64,000 nt of DNA from Janthinobacterium sp. 1_2014MBL_MicDiv (GTDB lineage: Bacteria; Pseudomonadota; Gammaproteobacteria; Burkholderiales; Burkholderiaceae_D). The notes under the pieces are model-generated. The model ran no database searches, was not told where the DNA came from, and worked only from the letters and a program-made list of their open reading frames with translations. The DNA is taken from contig NZ_CP011319.1 of the NCBI RefSeq assembly GCF_001865675.1, positions 1,240,001 to 1,304,000 of the forward strand, written 5' to 3'. The position numbers and the translations under genes were made by a program. Positions 33,059 through 41,778 of this stretch are shown here, one piece after another. Numbering within the stretch: the first letter of the stretch is position 1; every line of letters starts with the position of its first letter.

Positions 33059-34186
33059 ATGAAATTAGTTGGCTTGGTAGGTTGGCGCGGTATGGTCGGT
33101 TCGGTCCTGATGCAGCGCATGCAGGAAGAGGGCGATTTCGCCCACATCGAACCGGTGTTTTTCACCACCTCGAACACGGGTGGCGCGGCGCCAGCCATGG
33201 CGAAGAATGAAACCATCCTCAAGGATGCCAACAATATCGCCGAACTGTCCAAGTGCGACATCATCATTTCCTGCCAGGGCGGCGACTACACGAGCGCCGT
33301 CTTCCCGCAGCTGCGCGCTGCCGGCTGGAACGGCTACTGGATCGATGCCGCATCGACTCTGCGCATGGAAAAAGACGCCGTCATCGTGCTCGACCCCGTC
33401 AACCTGCACGTCATCAAGGATGCGCTGGGCAAGGGCGTCAAGAACTACATCGGCGGCAATTGCACCGTCTCGTGCATGATGATGGGCCTGGGCGGCCTGT
33501 TCCAGCACGATTTGATCGACTGGATGACGTCGATGACCTACCAGGCGGCATCGGGCGGCGGCGCGCAGCACATGCGCGAACTGCTGACGCAATTTGGCAC
33601 CATCAACAGTTCCGTCAAGGCGCTGCTGGAAAACCCGGCCTCGGCCATCCTGGAAATCGACCGCCAGGTGCTGGCCACCCAGCACGGCTATTCCCCGGAT
33701 GAAATCAAGCAATTCGGCGCGCCGCTGGCCGGCAACCTGATTCCGTGGATCGACAAGGACCTGGGCAATGGCCAGTCGAAGGAAGAGTGGAAGGCCGGCG
33801 CGGAAACCAACAAGATCCTCGGCCGCGGCATCGACTTTGGCACCAAGGAAATCCCCGTGGACGGCCTGTGCGTGCGCATCGGTGCCATGCGCTGCCATTC
33901 GCAGGCGCTGACCATCAAGCTGAAGAAAGACGTGCCGCTCGATGAAATCAACGACATCATCGCCAGCAATAATCAATGGGTGAAATTCGTGCCGAACACG
34001 CGCGAAGCGTCCGTGCGCGACCTGTCGCCGGCCGCCGTCACGGGCAGCCTGACTATTCCCGTCGGCCGCGTGCGCAAGATGAGCATGGGCGGCGAGTACC
34101 TGTCCGCGTTCACCGTGGGCGACCAGTTGCTGTGGGGCGCGGCCGAGCCGCTGCGCCGCATGCTGCGTATCCTGCTGGACGCGTAA
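33059..34186 (+). CDS. asd: Aspartate-semialdehyde dehydrogenase
   Basis: A 375-residue NADP-dependent enzyme: GLVGWRGMVGSVLMQRM nucleotide loop, nucleophile Cys135 in GGNCTVSCMMM (same number as E. coli), and RIGAMRCHSQALTIKL with the substrate Arg/His. It feeds the Lys, Thr, Met and peptidoglycan branches. I chose ATG 33059 because GAGGA lies six bases upstream; the ATG at 33053 directly abuts it. Confidence 0.96.
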   Translation: MKLVGLVGWRGMVGSVLMQRMQEEGDFAHIEPVFFTTSNTGGAAPAMAKNETILKDANNIAELSKCDIIISCQGGDYTSAVFPQLRAAGWNGYWIDAASTLRMEKDAVIVLDPVNLHVIKDALGKGVKNYIGGNCTVSCMMMGLGGLFQHDLIDWMTSMTYQAASGGGAQHMRELLTQFGTINSSVKALLENPASAILEIDRQVLATQHGYSPDEIKQFGAPLAGNLIPWIDKDLGNGQSKEEWKAGAETNKILGRGIDFGTKEIPVDGLCVRIGAMRCHSQALTIKLKKDVPLDEINDIIASNNQWVKFVPNTREASVRDLSPAAVTGSLTIPVGRVRKMSMGGEYLSAFTVGDQLLWGAAEPLRRMLRILLDA

Positions 34187-34212
34187 TGGCAATAAATTGC
34201 TGATTAGAATCA

Positions 34213-34241
34213 AGCCGGGGCTGTTTTCCCGGCTTTTTTTT
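34213..34241 (+). terminator. Terminator after asd
   Basis: AGCCGGG and CCCGGCT pair across a GCTGTTTT loop and are followed by eight T residues. It separates the leu-asd run from fimV. Confidence 0.9.
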
Positions 34242-34334
34242 CCTCCTGAGCCCGTCAAGGCTCAACCATGCGGAGCTTGCATAGCTCTGGGCATGATGAT
34301 ATGTTGATACCTCTGGAAAAGTAACAGTTTTCCC

Positions 34335-36896
34335 ATGTCAACTAAGATGCCGCCAATTATGCCTGTACACACTCGTCCCCGGGTCGCCTCCCTTGCCATC
34401 AAAACACTCAGCAGCGCTGTCGCATGCGCGGTGTTATTGTCACCGGCGGCATCCGCAGCCGAGCTGGGCAAGATCACGGTGCTGTCCGCCGCCGGCCAGC
34501 CGCTGCGCGCCGAGGTCGAATTGTCGGCCGTCAAGCCTGACGAGGCGACAACCCTGCTGGCCAAGCTGGCGCCGCCGGACGCCTACCGCCAGGCCAACGT
34601 GGAATTCAACCCCGCGCTGAACGCACTGACGTTTGCCGTGGAAAACCGCAACGGCAAGCCCTTCATCCGCATCAGTTCGGCGCAACCGGTGGCCGAGCCG
34701 CTGGTGGACCTGCTGCTGGAGCTGAGCAGCAAGAATGGGCGCCAGGTGCGCGAATATGCGTTCGTGCTCGATACGCCCGAGGCGCGCCAGACGCGCGGCG
34801 CGCAGGTCATGGCCCCGGCCGAACCGGGAAAGGGCAAGCCCGCCGCCACCGCTGCCGCCAATACTGCTCCGCCAGCGGCGCCGAAGAAGGCGGCCGGCGA
34901 ATACAAGGTCAAGGCGGGCGATACCCTGAGCCGCATCGCCAGCGAGCTGAAACCGTCGGGCGTTTCGCTCGACATGATGCTCGTCGCCCTGTACCGCGCC
35001 AATCCCGATGCCTTCAAGGGCGAGAACATGAACCGCATGCAGGCCGGGCGCATCCTGGCCGTGCCAGGCGCGGAAGCCATTCGCGCCACCGACGCGGCCG
35101 AGGCGAAGGGCGTGGTGACGGCGCACGCCATCGATTTCGAGGCGTACCGCAACAAGCTGGCGGGCCAGGTGGCGCAGAGCAAGCCGGTCAAGGCGGCGCA
35201 GGCGACGCAAAGCACGGCCGGCAAGATCGGCGCGACGAAGGTGCAGGAAAAGCCGACGGCCGTGAGCGAAGCGCAAGACAAGCTGAAGCTGTCGAAAGCG
35301 GAACCGGCGGCCAAGGCCCCCGGCAAGAGCGCGGTAGCCAGCGAGGAAGACAAGATCGCCAAGGCCAGGCAGGTGGATGAGGCGGCCGCGCGCGTCAAGG
35401 AACTGGAAAAGAACGTCAGCGACCTGGAAAAGCTGATGGCGGTGAAGAGCAAGGCCATGGCCGACAAGAGCGCGCCATCGCCGGCCAAGCCAGCCGAGGC
35501 CAGTGCCGCGGCCAGCGCCGTCGCCAGTGCCCCGGCCGAAGCGCAGCCGCCGGTGCCGAAGGCCAAGCCGGTGCCGCTGGTCAAGAAAGCCTCGCCGCTG
35601 GAACCGACCATTACAGATAAGATCAACGACCACCTGGGCGCCATCGGCATCGGCCTGGCCGCCTTGCTCGCTGCCGTGGCGGCGCTCGTCGTCGCGCGCC
35701 GGCGCAAGGACACGCCGCCGGCCGAGGCCGACGTGGCCCCCGTGCTGGAACCTGAACCGCCAGCAGCGCCGCCGGCGGGCGTGGCGCCGGAAGACCAGCA
35801 GTCCGAGGCGAGCAATCATTTGTTCGGCGCCGGCGCTGCCGCCGCCGGAGCCGCTGCCGTGGCGGGCGCCAGTGCCCTCGATGTCAATGAGGTGGATCCC
35901 GTCGCCGAAGCCGATGTGTATATCGCCTACGGCCGTGATGGCCAGGCGGAAGATATCCTCAAGGAAGCCTTGCGCATCCATCCCGAACGCCATGCGGCGC
36001 GCCTGAAACTGCTGGAAATCTATTCGGCGCGCAATGACGTGCGCGCGTTTGAAGACCAGGCCAGCGAGTTGTACAGCCTGACGCGGGGCCAGGGCGAGGA
36101 GTGGCCGCAAGCCGCCGCGCTGGGCCTGGCGCTCGATCCATCCAACCCGCTGTATGGCGATACGGATGGCGACGCCGTCGTCAGCCTGAGCAAGGGCGCC
36201 TGCGATGATTTGCGCGGCCAGAGCATGGATTTGCCTGACGATACGGCACTGGCCGACCTGGCGCCAGCCGAACCGGCGGCCGTTCCCGCGCGCGATGCCC
36301 GCGATCCGCTCGACTTTGACCTCGACAGCCTCGATTTCGAGCCCGTCTCCACCAGCGACCCCATCGTCATGCCCGGGCCTGAAGCCAAGCCGGCAACGGC
36401 TGCGCACGATGCGCAGTACGACGCCAGCATGGATTTCGGCCTGGACCTGGAACCGCCAGCCGGCCCCGTGAATGGCGTGGGCGCGGGCCTGACGCCGCTG
36501 CCCGATCCATTGAAAGACGTGGACCTGGCCCATTTCGACCTCGATGAACCGGTAGCGCCGGCGGCGGCGCCGGTAGCGGCTGCCGAGCCATCGATCGACA
36601 ACTTGTTTGACGCAGCGCAAACACCGGCCACACCGCCGGAAACCATCCCGGCCGCGCAGGAGTTCGACCTGTCCGGCATCGACCTGGACCTGAACGACGC
36701 CAAGACGGCCAGCGCCGGCGTGGATGACCCGCTGTCGGCCATCCACATGGAAATGGATACCAAGCTGGACCTGGCGATCGCCTACCAGGAAATCGGCGAC
36801 AAGGAAGGTGCGCGCGAGCTGATCGATGAAGTCATCAAGGGCGGCAGCGAAGAGCAAGTGAAAAAAGCCAATACCATGCGTGCGCTGTTGAGCTAG
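34335..36896 (+). CDS. FimV/HubP-type polar membrane protein
   Basis: An 853-residue FimV-family protein: signal peptide (cleavage near ASA, residue 42), FimV N-terminal domain (ELGKITVLSAAGQPLRAEVEL), LysM peptidoglycan-binding domain (about 191-245, YKVKAGDTLSRIA), Ala/Lys-rich coiled region, one membrane helix (about 433-455), a TPR-like part (VYIAYGRDGQAEDILKEAL), an acidic region, and the conserved FimV C terminus (LDLAIAYQEIGDKEGARELIDEVIKGG). Homologues organise the cell pole, type IV pili and chemotaxis. It precedes truA as in Pseudomonas and Burkholderia. Confidence 0.92.
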   Translation: MSTKMPPIMPVHTRPRVASLAIKTLSSAVACAVLLSPAASAAELGKITVLSAAGQPLRAEVELSAVKPDEATTLLAKLAPPDAYRQANVEFNPALNALTFAVENRNGKPFIRISSAQPVAEPLVDLLLELSSKNGRQVREYAFVLDTPEARQTRGAQVMAPAEPGKGKPAATAAANTAPPAAPKKAAGEYKVKAGDTLSRIASELKPSGVSLDMMLVALYRANPDAFKGENMNRMQAGRILAVPGAEAIRATDAAEAKGVVTAHAIDFEAYRNKLAGQVAQSKPVKAAQATQSTAGKIGATKVQEKPTAVSEAQDKLKLSKAEPAAKAPGKSAVASEEDKIAKARQVDEAAARVKELEKNVSDLEKLMAVKSKAMADKSAPSPAKPAEASAAASAVASAPAEAQPPVPKAKPVPLVKKASPLEPTITDKINDHLGAIGIGLAALLAAVAALVVARRRKDTPPAEADVAPVLEPEPPAAPPAGVAPEDQQSEASNHLFGAGAAAAGAAAVAGASALDVNEVDPVAEADVYIAYGRDGQAEDILKEALRIHPERHAARLKLLEIYSARNDVRAFEDQASELYSLTRGQGEEWPQAAALGLALDPSNPLYGDTDGDAVVSLSKGACDDLRGQSMDLPDDTALADLAPAEPAAVPARDARDPLDFDLDSLDFEPVSTSDPIVMPGPEAKPATAAHDAQYDASMDFGLDLEPPAGPVNGVGAGLTPLPDPLKDVDLAHFDLDEPVAPAAAPVAAAEPSIDNLFDAAQTPATPPETIPAAQEFDLSGIDLDLNDAKTASAGVDDPLSAIHMEMDTKLDLAIAYQEIGDKEGARELIDEVIKGGSEEQVKKANTMRALLS

Positions 36897-36930
36897 TGAT
36901 ACCCGCCGGCGCGGCAAGCTGCGGCGCCGG

Positions 36931-36936
36931 TATAAT
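36931..36936 (+). promoter_or_regulatory. -10 element right before truA
   Basis: A perfect TATAAT lies only six bases before the truA ATG, so a transcript from here would be leaderless or nearly so. No good -35 is seen. truA may also be read from the fimV transcript. Confidence 0.5.
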
Positions 36937-36942
36937 GCTTCG

Positions 36943-37773
36943 ATGCAAAATATTACGACAGCAACGCCATTGAAGCGCATCGCCCTGGGTCTGCAATACG
37001 ACGGCATGGCCTGGCATGGGTACCAGAAACAGGAAGATGGGCAAACGGTGCAAGACCAGCTGGAAAATGCGCTGGAGAAGTTTGCCCGCGTGCGCCTGGC
37101 CACCACGTGCGCCGGCCGCACGGACACGGGCGTGCATGCGCTCGAGCAAGTCGTGCATTTCGATACCGAGCTCAATCGCGACGTGCACTCCTGGGTGCGC
37201 GGCGTCAATGCCTTCCTGCCCAAGTCCATCGCTGTGCGCTGGGCCAAGGAACTCGATGGCGATCCGACGGTCAATGATTTCTTCCATGCTCGTTTCAGCG
37301 CGCGCGCCCGCACCTATCATTATGTGTTATACAACAATCCCACGCGTTCGCCGCTGGTGGAAGGGCGCGCCGGCTTCTTTTTCCGGCCGCTGGACGTGGA
37401 ACTGATGCGCCAGGCCGTGCAGCCCTTGCTGGGCTGGCACGATTTCACGGCGTTTCGCGCCGCGCAATGCCAGGCCAAGTCGCCGGTCAAGCTCATGCAT
37501 GACATCCAGATCGAACGCCGTGGCGAACTGATCGTCTTTAGCATCACCGCCAACGCCTTTTTGCACCACATGGTGCGCAACCTGGTGGGCTCGCTCGTGT
37601 ATGTGGGCTCGGGCCGTGAAAAGCCGGAATGGCTGGGGCAGTTGCTGGAACGTAAGGACCGCCATGCGGCGGCGCCCACCTTCATGCCGGACGGCCTGTA
37701 CCTGGCGAAGATCGATTACGACCCGAAGTGGAACTTGCCGCAAGATGGCAGCAGCGCCTTGCCCTGGTTTTGA
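36943..37773 (+). CDS. truA: tRNA pseudouridine synthase A
   Basis: A 276-residue enzyme that modifies uridines 38-40 of tRNA. The catalytic Asp61 is in CAGRTDTGVHAL; further motifs are FHARFSARARTYHYVLYN and FLHHMVRNLVGSLV. No Shine-Dalgarno precedes the ATG. It lies between fimV and the trp genes. Confidence 0.95.
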   Translation: MQNITTATPLKRIALGLQYDGMAWHGYQKQEDGQTVQDQLENALEKFARVRLATTCAGRTDTGVHALEQVVHFDTELNRDVHSWVRGVNAFLPKSIAVRWAKELDGDPTVNDFFHARFSARARTYHYVLYNNPTRSPLVEGRAGFFFRPLDVELMRQAVQPLLGWHDFTAFRAAQCQAKSPVKLMHDIQIERRGELIVFSITANAFLHHMVRNLVGSLVYVGSGREKPEWLGQLLERKDRHAAAPTFMPDGLYLAKIDYDPKWNLPQDGSSALPWF

Positions 37774-37801
37774 TTGATATCAAGTCGAATAGAGGAACAA
37801 C

Positions 37802-38485
37802 ATGCCACGCACACGCATCAAAATCTGCGGGCTGACCCGCGTTGAAGATATCCAGGCCGTTGTGGCGGCGGGCGCCGATGCCATCGGTTTCGTGTTTTAT
37901 CCGAAAAGCCCGCGCCATGTGACGCCGGAGCAGGCTGCCGCCCTGATCGCCGCCGTGCCGCCGTACGTGACGACGGTGGGGCTGTTCGTCAATGCCAGCG
38001 TGGAAGAGGTGCGGGCGACAAAGGCTGTGGCGCCCTTGTCCCTGCTGCAATTTCACGGCGACGAGACGCCCGAGCACAGCGCCGCGCTCGCCAGCGCCGT
38101 GAATATGCCATTTACGCAAGTGTTCCGCGTCAAACCCGACACCCGCTTTGAAGATTTGCTAGAATACGAACAGCGCTATCGCGCCGCCAGTCCCTTGTTT
38201 GCCAGCCTCTTGCTGGATACCTATGTGGATGCGTATGGCGGTGCAGGAAAGGTATTTGATTGGTCCCTCATTCCAAAAGAACTCGCGCCTCGGGTCGTTT
38301 TAAGTGGTGGCTTGAGCGTACAAAACGCGACTGACGCAGTGGTGCGCGTGCGCCCTTACGCCGTCGACATCAGCAGTGGTGTCGAAGCGTCCAAGGGCAT
38401 CAAGGACGCATCCCGCATCCGCGCGTTCATCGCCGCGGTGCAGGATGCCGATGCCATCATTGCCAGAGGAAACCACCATGAATGA
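37802..38485 (+). CDS. trpF: Phosphoribosylanthranilate isomerase
   Basis: A 227-residue TIM barrel with the N-terminal KICGLTRVEDIQ (catalytic Cys9), GADAIGFVFYPKSPRHV, LLDTYV and the phosphate-binding LSGGLS. It converts phosphoribosylanthranilate in tryptophan synthesis. A GAGGAACA Shine-Dalgarno precedes it, and its end overlaps trpB by 8 bases. Confidence 0.96.
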   Translation: MPRTRIKICGLTRVEDIQAVVAAGADAIGFVFYPKSPRHVTPEQAAALIAAVPPYVTTVGLFVNASVEEVRATKAVAPLSLLQFHGDETPEHSAALASAVNMPFTQVFRVKPDTRFEDLLEYEQRYRAASPLFASLLLDTYVDAYGGAGKVFDWSLIPKELAPRVVLSGGLSVQNATDAVVRVRPYAVDISSGVEASKGIKDASRIRAFIAAVQDADAIIARGNHHE

Positions 38486-39728
38486 CCATACCAACGCGCC
38501 CGGCGCCGCCGCCGCACTGTTCCACGCTACCGACTATCCATTTCCTGACCTGCGCGGCCACTTCGGCCCGTACGGCGGCTCGTTTGTCGCCGAAACGCTG
38601 ACCCACGCGCTGGCCGAGCTGAAGGACGCTTACGCGCGCTACAGTGTCGACCCGGAATTCCTCGAAGAATTCCGCTACGAGCTGAAGCATTTTGTCGGCC
38701 GTCCGTCGCCCATCTACCACGCCAAGCGCTGGTCCGGGATGGCGGGTGGCGCGCAAATTTATTTCAAGCGCGAAGACTTGAACCACACGGGCGCGCACAA
38801 GATCAATAACGTCATCGGCCAGGCCCTGCTGGCCAAGCGCATGGGCAAGCCGCGCATCATCGCCGAGACGGGCGCCGGCCAGCATGGCGTGGCCACGGCC
38901 ACCATCTGTGCCCGCTTCGGCCTCGAATGCGTGGTCTACATGGGCAGCGAAGACGTCAAGCGCCAGGCGCAGAACGTGTACCGCATGAAATTGCTGGGCG
39001 CCACCGTCGTGCCCGTCGAATCCGGCTCCAAGACCCTTAAGGATGCGCTGAACGAAGCCATGCGCGACTGGGTCACCAATATTGAAAACACCTTCTATAT
39101 CATCGGCACCGTGGCCGGCCCCCATCCGTATCCGATGATGGTGCGCGACTTCCAGTCCGTGATCGGCGAGGAATGCCTGGTGCAGATGCCGGAAATGACG
39201 GGCCGCCAGCCCGATTATGTGCTGGCCTGCATCGGCGGCGGCTCGAACGCCATGGGCATCTTTTATCCGTATATCGACCAGAAGGACGTCAAGCTGATCG
39301 GCGTGGAAGCGGCCGGCGAAGGGCTGGACACGGGCAAGCACTCGGCCTCGCTGACGGCCGGCTTCCCGGGCGTGCTGCACGGCAACCGCACCTATCTGTT
39401 GCAGGACGAGAATGGCCAGATCATCGAGACGCATTCCGTCTCGGCCGGCCTCGACTACCCGGGCGTGGGCCCGGAACACGCGTGGCTGAAAGATTCGGGC
39501 CGCGCGCAATACGTGTCCATCACGGATGACGAGGCGCTGCAGGCTTTCCACGACTGCTGCCATATCGAAGGCATCATCCCGGCCCTGGAATCGTCGCACG
39601 CGCTGGCCTACGCGGCCAAGCTGGCGGCCACCTTGCCCAAAGACAAAATTGTACTGGCCAACCTGTCGGGCCGTGGCGACAAGGACATGCATACGGTGGC
39701 GGAACGCATGGGTTTGAATTTCAGTTAA
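38478..39728 (+). CDS. trpB: Tryptophan synthase beta chain
   Basis: A 416-residue PLP enzyme: FGPYGGSFVAETL at the start, PLP Lys108 in HTGAHKINN, the GGGSNAMG phosphate loop and SGRGDKD at the end. It joins indole and serine. ATG 38478 with AGAGGAAA upstream overlaps the end of trpF, so the two are coupled. Confidence 0.97.
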   Translation: MNDHTNAPGAAAALFHATDYPFPDLRGHFGPYGGSFVAETLTHALAELKDAYARYSVDPEFLEEFRYELKHFVGRPSPIYHAKRWSGMAGGAQIYFKREDLNHTGAHKINNVIGQALLAKRMGKPRIIAETGAGQHGVATATICARFGLECVVYMGSEDVKRQAQNVYRMKLLGATVVPVESGSKTLKDALNEAMRDWVTNIENTFYIIGTVAGPHPYPMMVRDFQSVIGEECLVQMPEMTGRQPDYVLACIGGGSNAMGIFYPYIDQKDVKLIGVEAAGEGLDTGKHSASLTAGFPGVLHGNRTYLLQDENGQIIETHSVSAGLDYPGVGPEHAWLKDSGRAQYVSITDDEALQAFHDCCHIEGIIPALESSHALAYAAKLAATLPKDKIVLANLSGRGDKDMHTVAERMGLNFS

Positions 39729-39749
39729 GCAGCTGACAAGCCCTGGCAG

Positions 39750-39780
39750 GTCGGGTCGGCGCGCAGGCGCCTCACCCGAC
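39750..39780 (+). terminator. Hairpin between trpB and trpA
   Basis: GTCGGGT pairs with ACCCGAC around an inner GGCGC/GCGCC stem. No T run follows, so it more likely balances expression or protects the mRNA end than stops transcription. Confidence 0.4.
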
Positions 39781-39809
39781 ATTTCTCACTGACTACACGA
39801 AAGCATCCC

Positions 39810-40607
39810 ATGTCCCGTATCGCCACTACCTTTGCCAACTTAAAATCCCACAACAAGACCGCCCTGGTCACGTTTATTACCGCCGGCGACCCCGGCCCCG
39901 ACGCCACCGTGCCGCTGATGCACGCCCTCGTCGAGGGCGGCGCCGACGTGCTGGAGCTGGGCGTGCCGTTTTCCGACCCCATGGCCGAAGGCCCCGTCAT
40001 CCAGCGCGCCTGCGAACGGGCCTTGAAATTCAACGTCGGCATCCACGACGTGTTCGGCTATGTGCGCCAGTTCCGCGAGACCAACCAGACGACCCCGGTG
40101 GTGCTGATGGGCTATGCGAACCCCATCGAGCGCATCGGCAGCGCCGCGTTTATTGCAGCGGCGCAAGCGGCCGGCGCCGACGGCGCCATCGTCGTCGACT
40201 ATCCGCCGGAAGAGTGCGAGGAATTCGCCGCCGCCATGCGCGAGGCGGGCCTCGACCTGATCTTCCTGCTGGCGCCCACCTCGACCGAGGAGCGCATCGC
40301 GCAAGTGGCCAAGGTCGGCGGCGGCTTCAGCTATTACGTGTCGCTGAAAGGCGTCACGGGCGCCGGTAACATTGATACGGAACAGGTGGCAGAACGCCTC
40401 GCCGCCATCCGCCAGCATGTAAAATTACCCATCGGCGTAGGCTTCGGCATCCGCGATGGCGCCACGGCCCAGGCCGTTGCCAAGGTGGCCGATGCGGTCG
40501 TGATCGGCAGCCGCATCATCCAGGAAATTGAAAATGCGCCGGAAGGCGGCGCCGTGGACGCCGTGCGCAGCTTTACGGCCGGTATCCGCGCCGCACTGGA
40601 TGCCTGA
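39810..40607 (+). CDS. trpA: Tryptophan synthase alpha chain
   Basis: A 265-residue TIM barrel cleaving indole-3-glycerol phosphate. Catalytic Glu49 is in VLELGVPFSDP. The second catalytic acid, Asp60 in E. coli, is Glu60 here (PMAEGPVIQ). The phosphate loop GVGFGI and IGSRI are present. It is 81 bases after trpB, with a hairpin in between. Confidence 0.96.
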   Translation: MSRIATTFANLKSHNKTALVTFITAGDPGPDATVPLMHALVEGGADVLELGVPFSDPMAEGPVIQRACERALKFNVGIHDVFGYVRQFRETNQTTPVVLMGYANPIERIGSAAFIAAAQAAGADGAIVVDYPPEECEEFAAAMREAGLDLIFLLAPTSTEERIAQVAKVGGGFSYYVSLKGVTGAGNIDTEQVAERLAAIRQHVKLPIGVGFGIRDGATAQAVAKVADAVVIGSRIIQEIENAPEGGAVDAVRSFTAGIRAALDA

Positions 40608-40803
40608 GCAAGCTTGTCGTTTATGCCATCAAGGTGGTGGCAAAGTTCGACAGCCCGGCGATAAACGGCTACACTTCGGCCACTGATTTGCCTGTCATTG
40701 TGCAATAGATAAAATTTTTGGCGGCGTCCTGCGGGGCGCTGCCGTTTACCGTCTGCCGGGGGCGTCCACCGACGCCACCCCTACAAGGGCCCAAGGAGAA
40801 AAT

Positions 40804-41676
40804 ATGAGTTGGTTGGAAAAACTGCTGCCACCGCGCATACAGCGCTCTGATGCTGGCGCACGCAAGACCATGCCGGAAGGCCTGTGGGTCAAGTGCCCGT
40901 CCTGCGAAGCCGTGCTATACCGTACGGACCTGGAATCGAATCTGCACGTGTGCCCGAAATGCGACCATCACATGCGCATCCGCGCCCGTGAACGCCTCGA
41001 CAGCCTGCTCGACGCCGGTGGCCGCTATGAAATCGGCCAGGAAATCCTGCCCGTCGATACGCTGAAGTTCAAGGACAGCAAGAAATACCCGGACCGCCTG
41101 AAATCCGCCATGGAAGCGACGGGCGAGACGGATGCGATGGTCGTCATGGGCGGCGCCATCATGAGCCTGCCAGTGGTCGTGGCGTGCTTCGAATTCGAAT
41201 TCATGGGCGGCTCGATGGGCTCCGTCGTGGGCGAGCGTTTCGTGCGCGGCGCGCAGATCGCGCTGGAACAGAAAGTGCCGTTCATTTGCATCACCGCCAC
41301 CGGTGGCGCGCGCATGCAGGAAGGCTTGCTGTCCCTGATGCAGATGGCCAAGACCACGGCCATGCTGACCAAGCTGTCGGAAAAGAAATTGCCATTCATC
41401 AGCGTGCTGACCGACCCGACCATGGGCGGCGTATCGGCCTCGTTCGCCTTCATGGGCGACGTCGTCATTGCCGAGCCCAAGGCGCTGATCGGCTTTGCCG
41501 GCCCGCGCGTGATTGAAAACACCGTGCGCGAAAAATTGCCGGAAGGCTTCCAGCGCGCCGAATTCCTCGTCACCAAGGGCGCCGTCGACATGATCGTCGA
41601 CCGCCGCAAGATGCGCGAAGAAATCGCCCGCCTGCTGGCCTTGCTGCAAAACCAGGCCGTCGAAGTCCTGGCGTAA
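40804..41676 (+). CDS. accD: Acetyl-CoA carboxylase carboxyltransferase subunit beta
   Basis: A 290-residue subunit with the four-Cys zinc finger (KCPSCEAVLYR ... VCPKCDHHM) at residues about 28-50 and the crotonase-like core (ITATGGARMQEGLLSLMQMAKT, TDPTMGGVSASFA). With AccA it transfers CO2 from biotin to acetyl-CoA. AAGGAGAAAAT precedes the ATG. The order trpA-accD-folC is standard. Confidence 0.97.
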   Translation: MSWLEKLLPPRIQRSDAGARKTMPEGLWVKCPSCEAVLYRTDLESNLHVCPKCDHHMRIRARERLDSLLDAGGRYEIGQEILPVDTLKFKDSKKYPDRLKSAMEATGETDAMVVMGGAIMSLPVVVACFEFEFMGGSMGSVVGERFVRGAQIALEQKVPFICITATGGARMQEGLLSLMQMAKTTAMLTKLSEKKLPFISVLTDPTMGGVSASFAFMGDVVIAEPKALIGFAGPRVIENTVREKLPEGFQRAEFLVTKGAVDMIVDRRKMREEIARLLALLQNQAVEVLA

Positions 41677-41693
41677 TTCGCCAAAGTAACAGG

Positions 41694-41721
41694 CCGGGCG
41701 GCGTCCCCTGGACCCGCCCGG
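41694..41721 (+). terminator. Hairpin between accD and folC
   Basis: CCGGGCGG pairs with CCGCCCGG around a 12-base loop. No T run follows; it may be a partial terminator or mRNA stabiliser. Confidence 0.4.
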
Positions 41722-41778
41722 TTGCCACGTCCTACCGTCTCCGCGCCCGGCGCATCGCTCCTCATCAAGAAGTCTCCC

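Noticed and set aside
34440..37313. A 957-codon minus-strand frame across fimV and truA
   Set aside because: Shadow of the Ala/Lys-rich fimV; no start signal and no domain.
39729..39809. A tryptophan attenuator between trpB and trpA
   Set aside because: A hairpin is present but no leader peptide with Trp codons and no T run.
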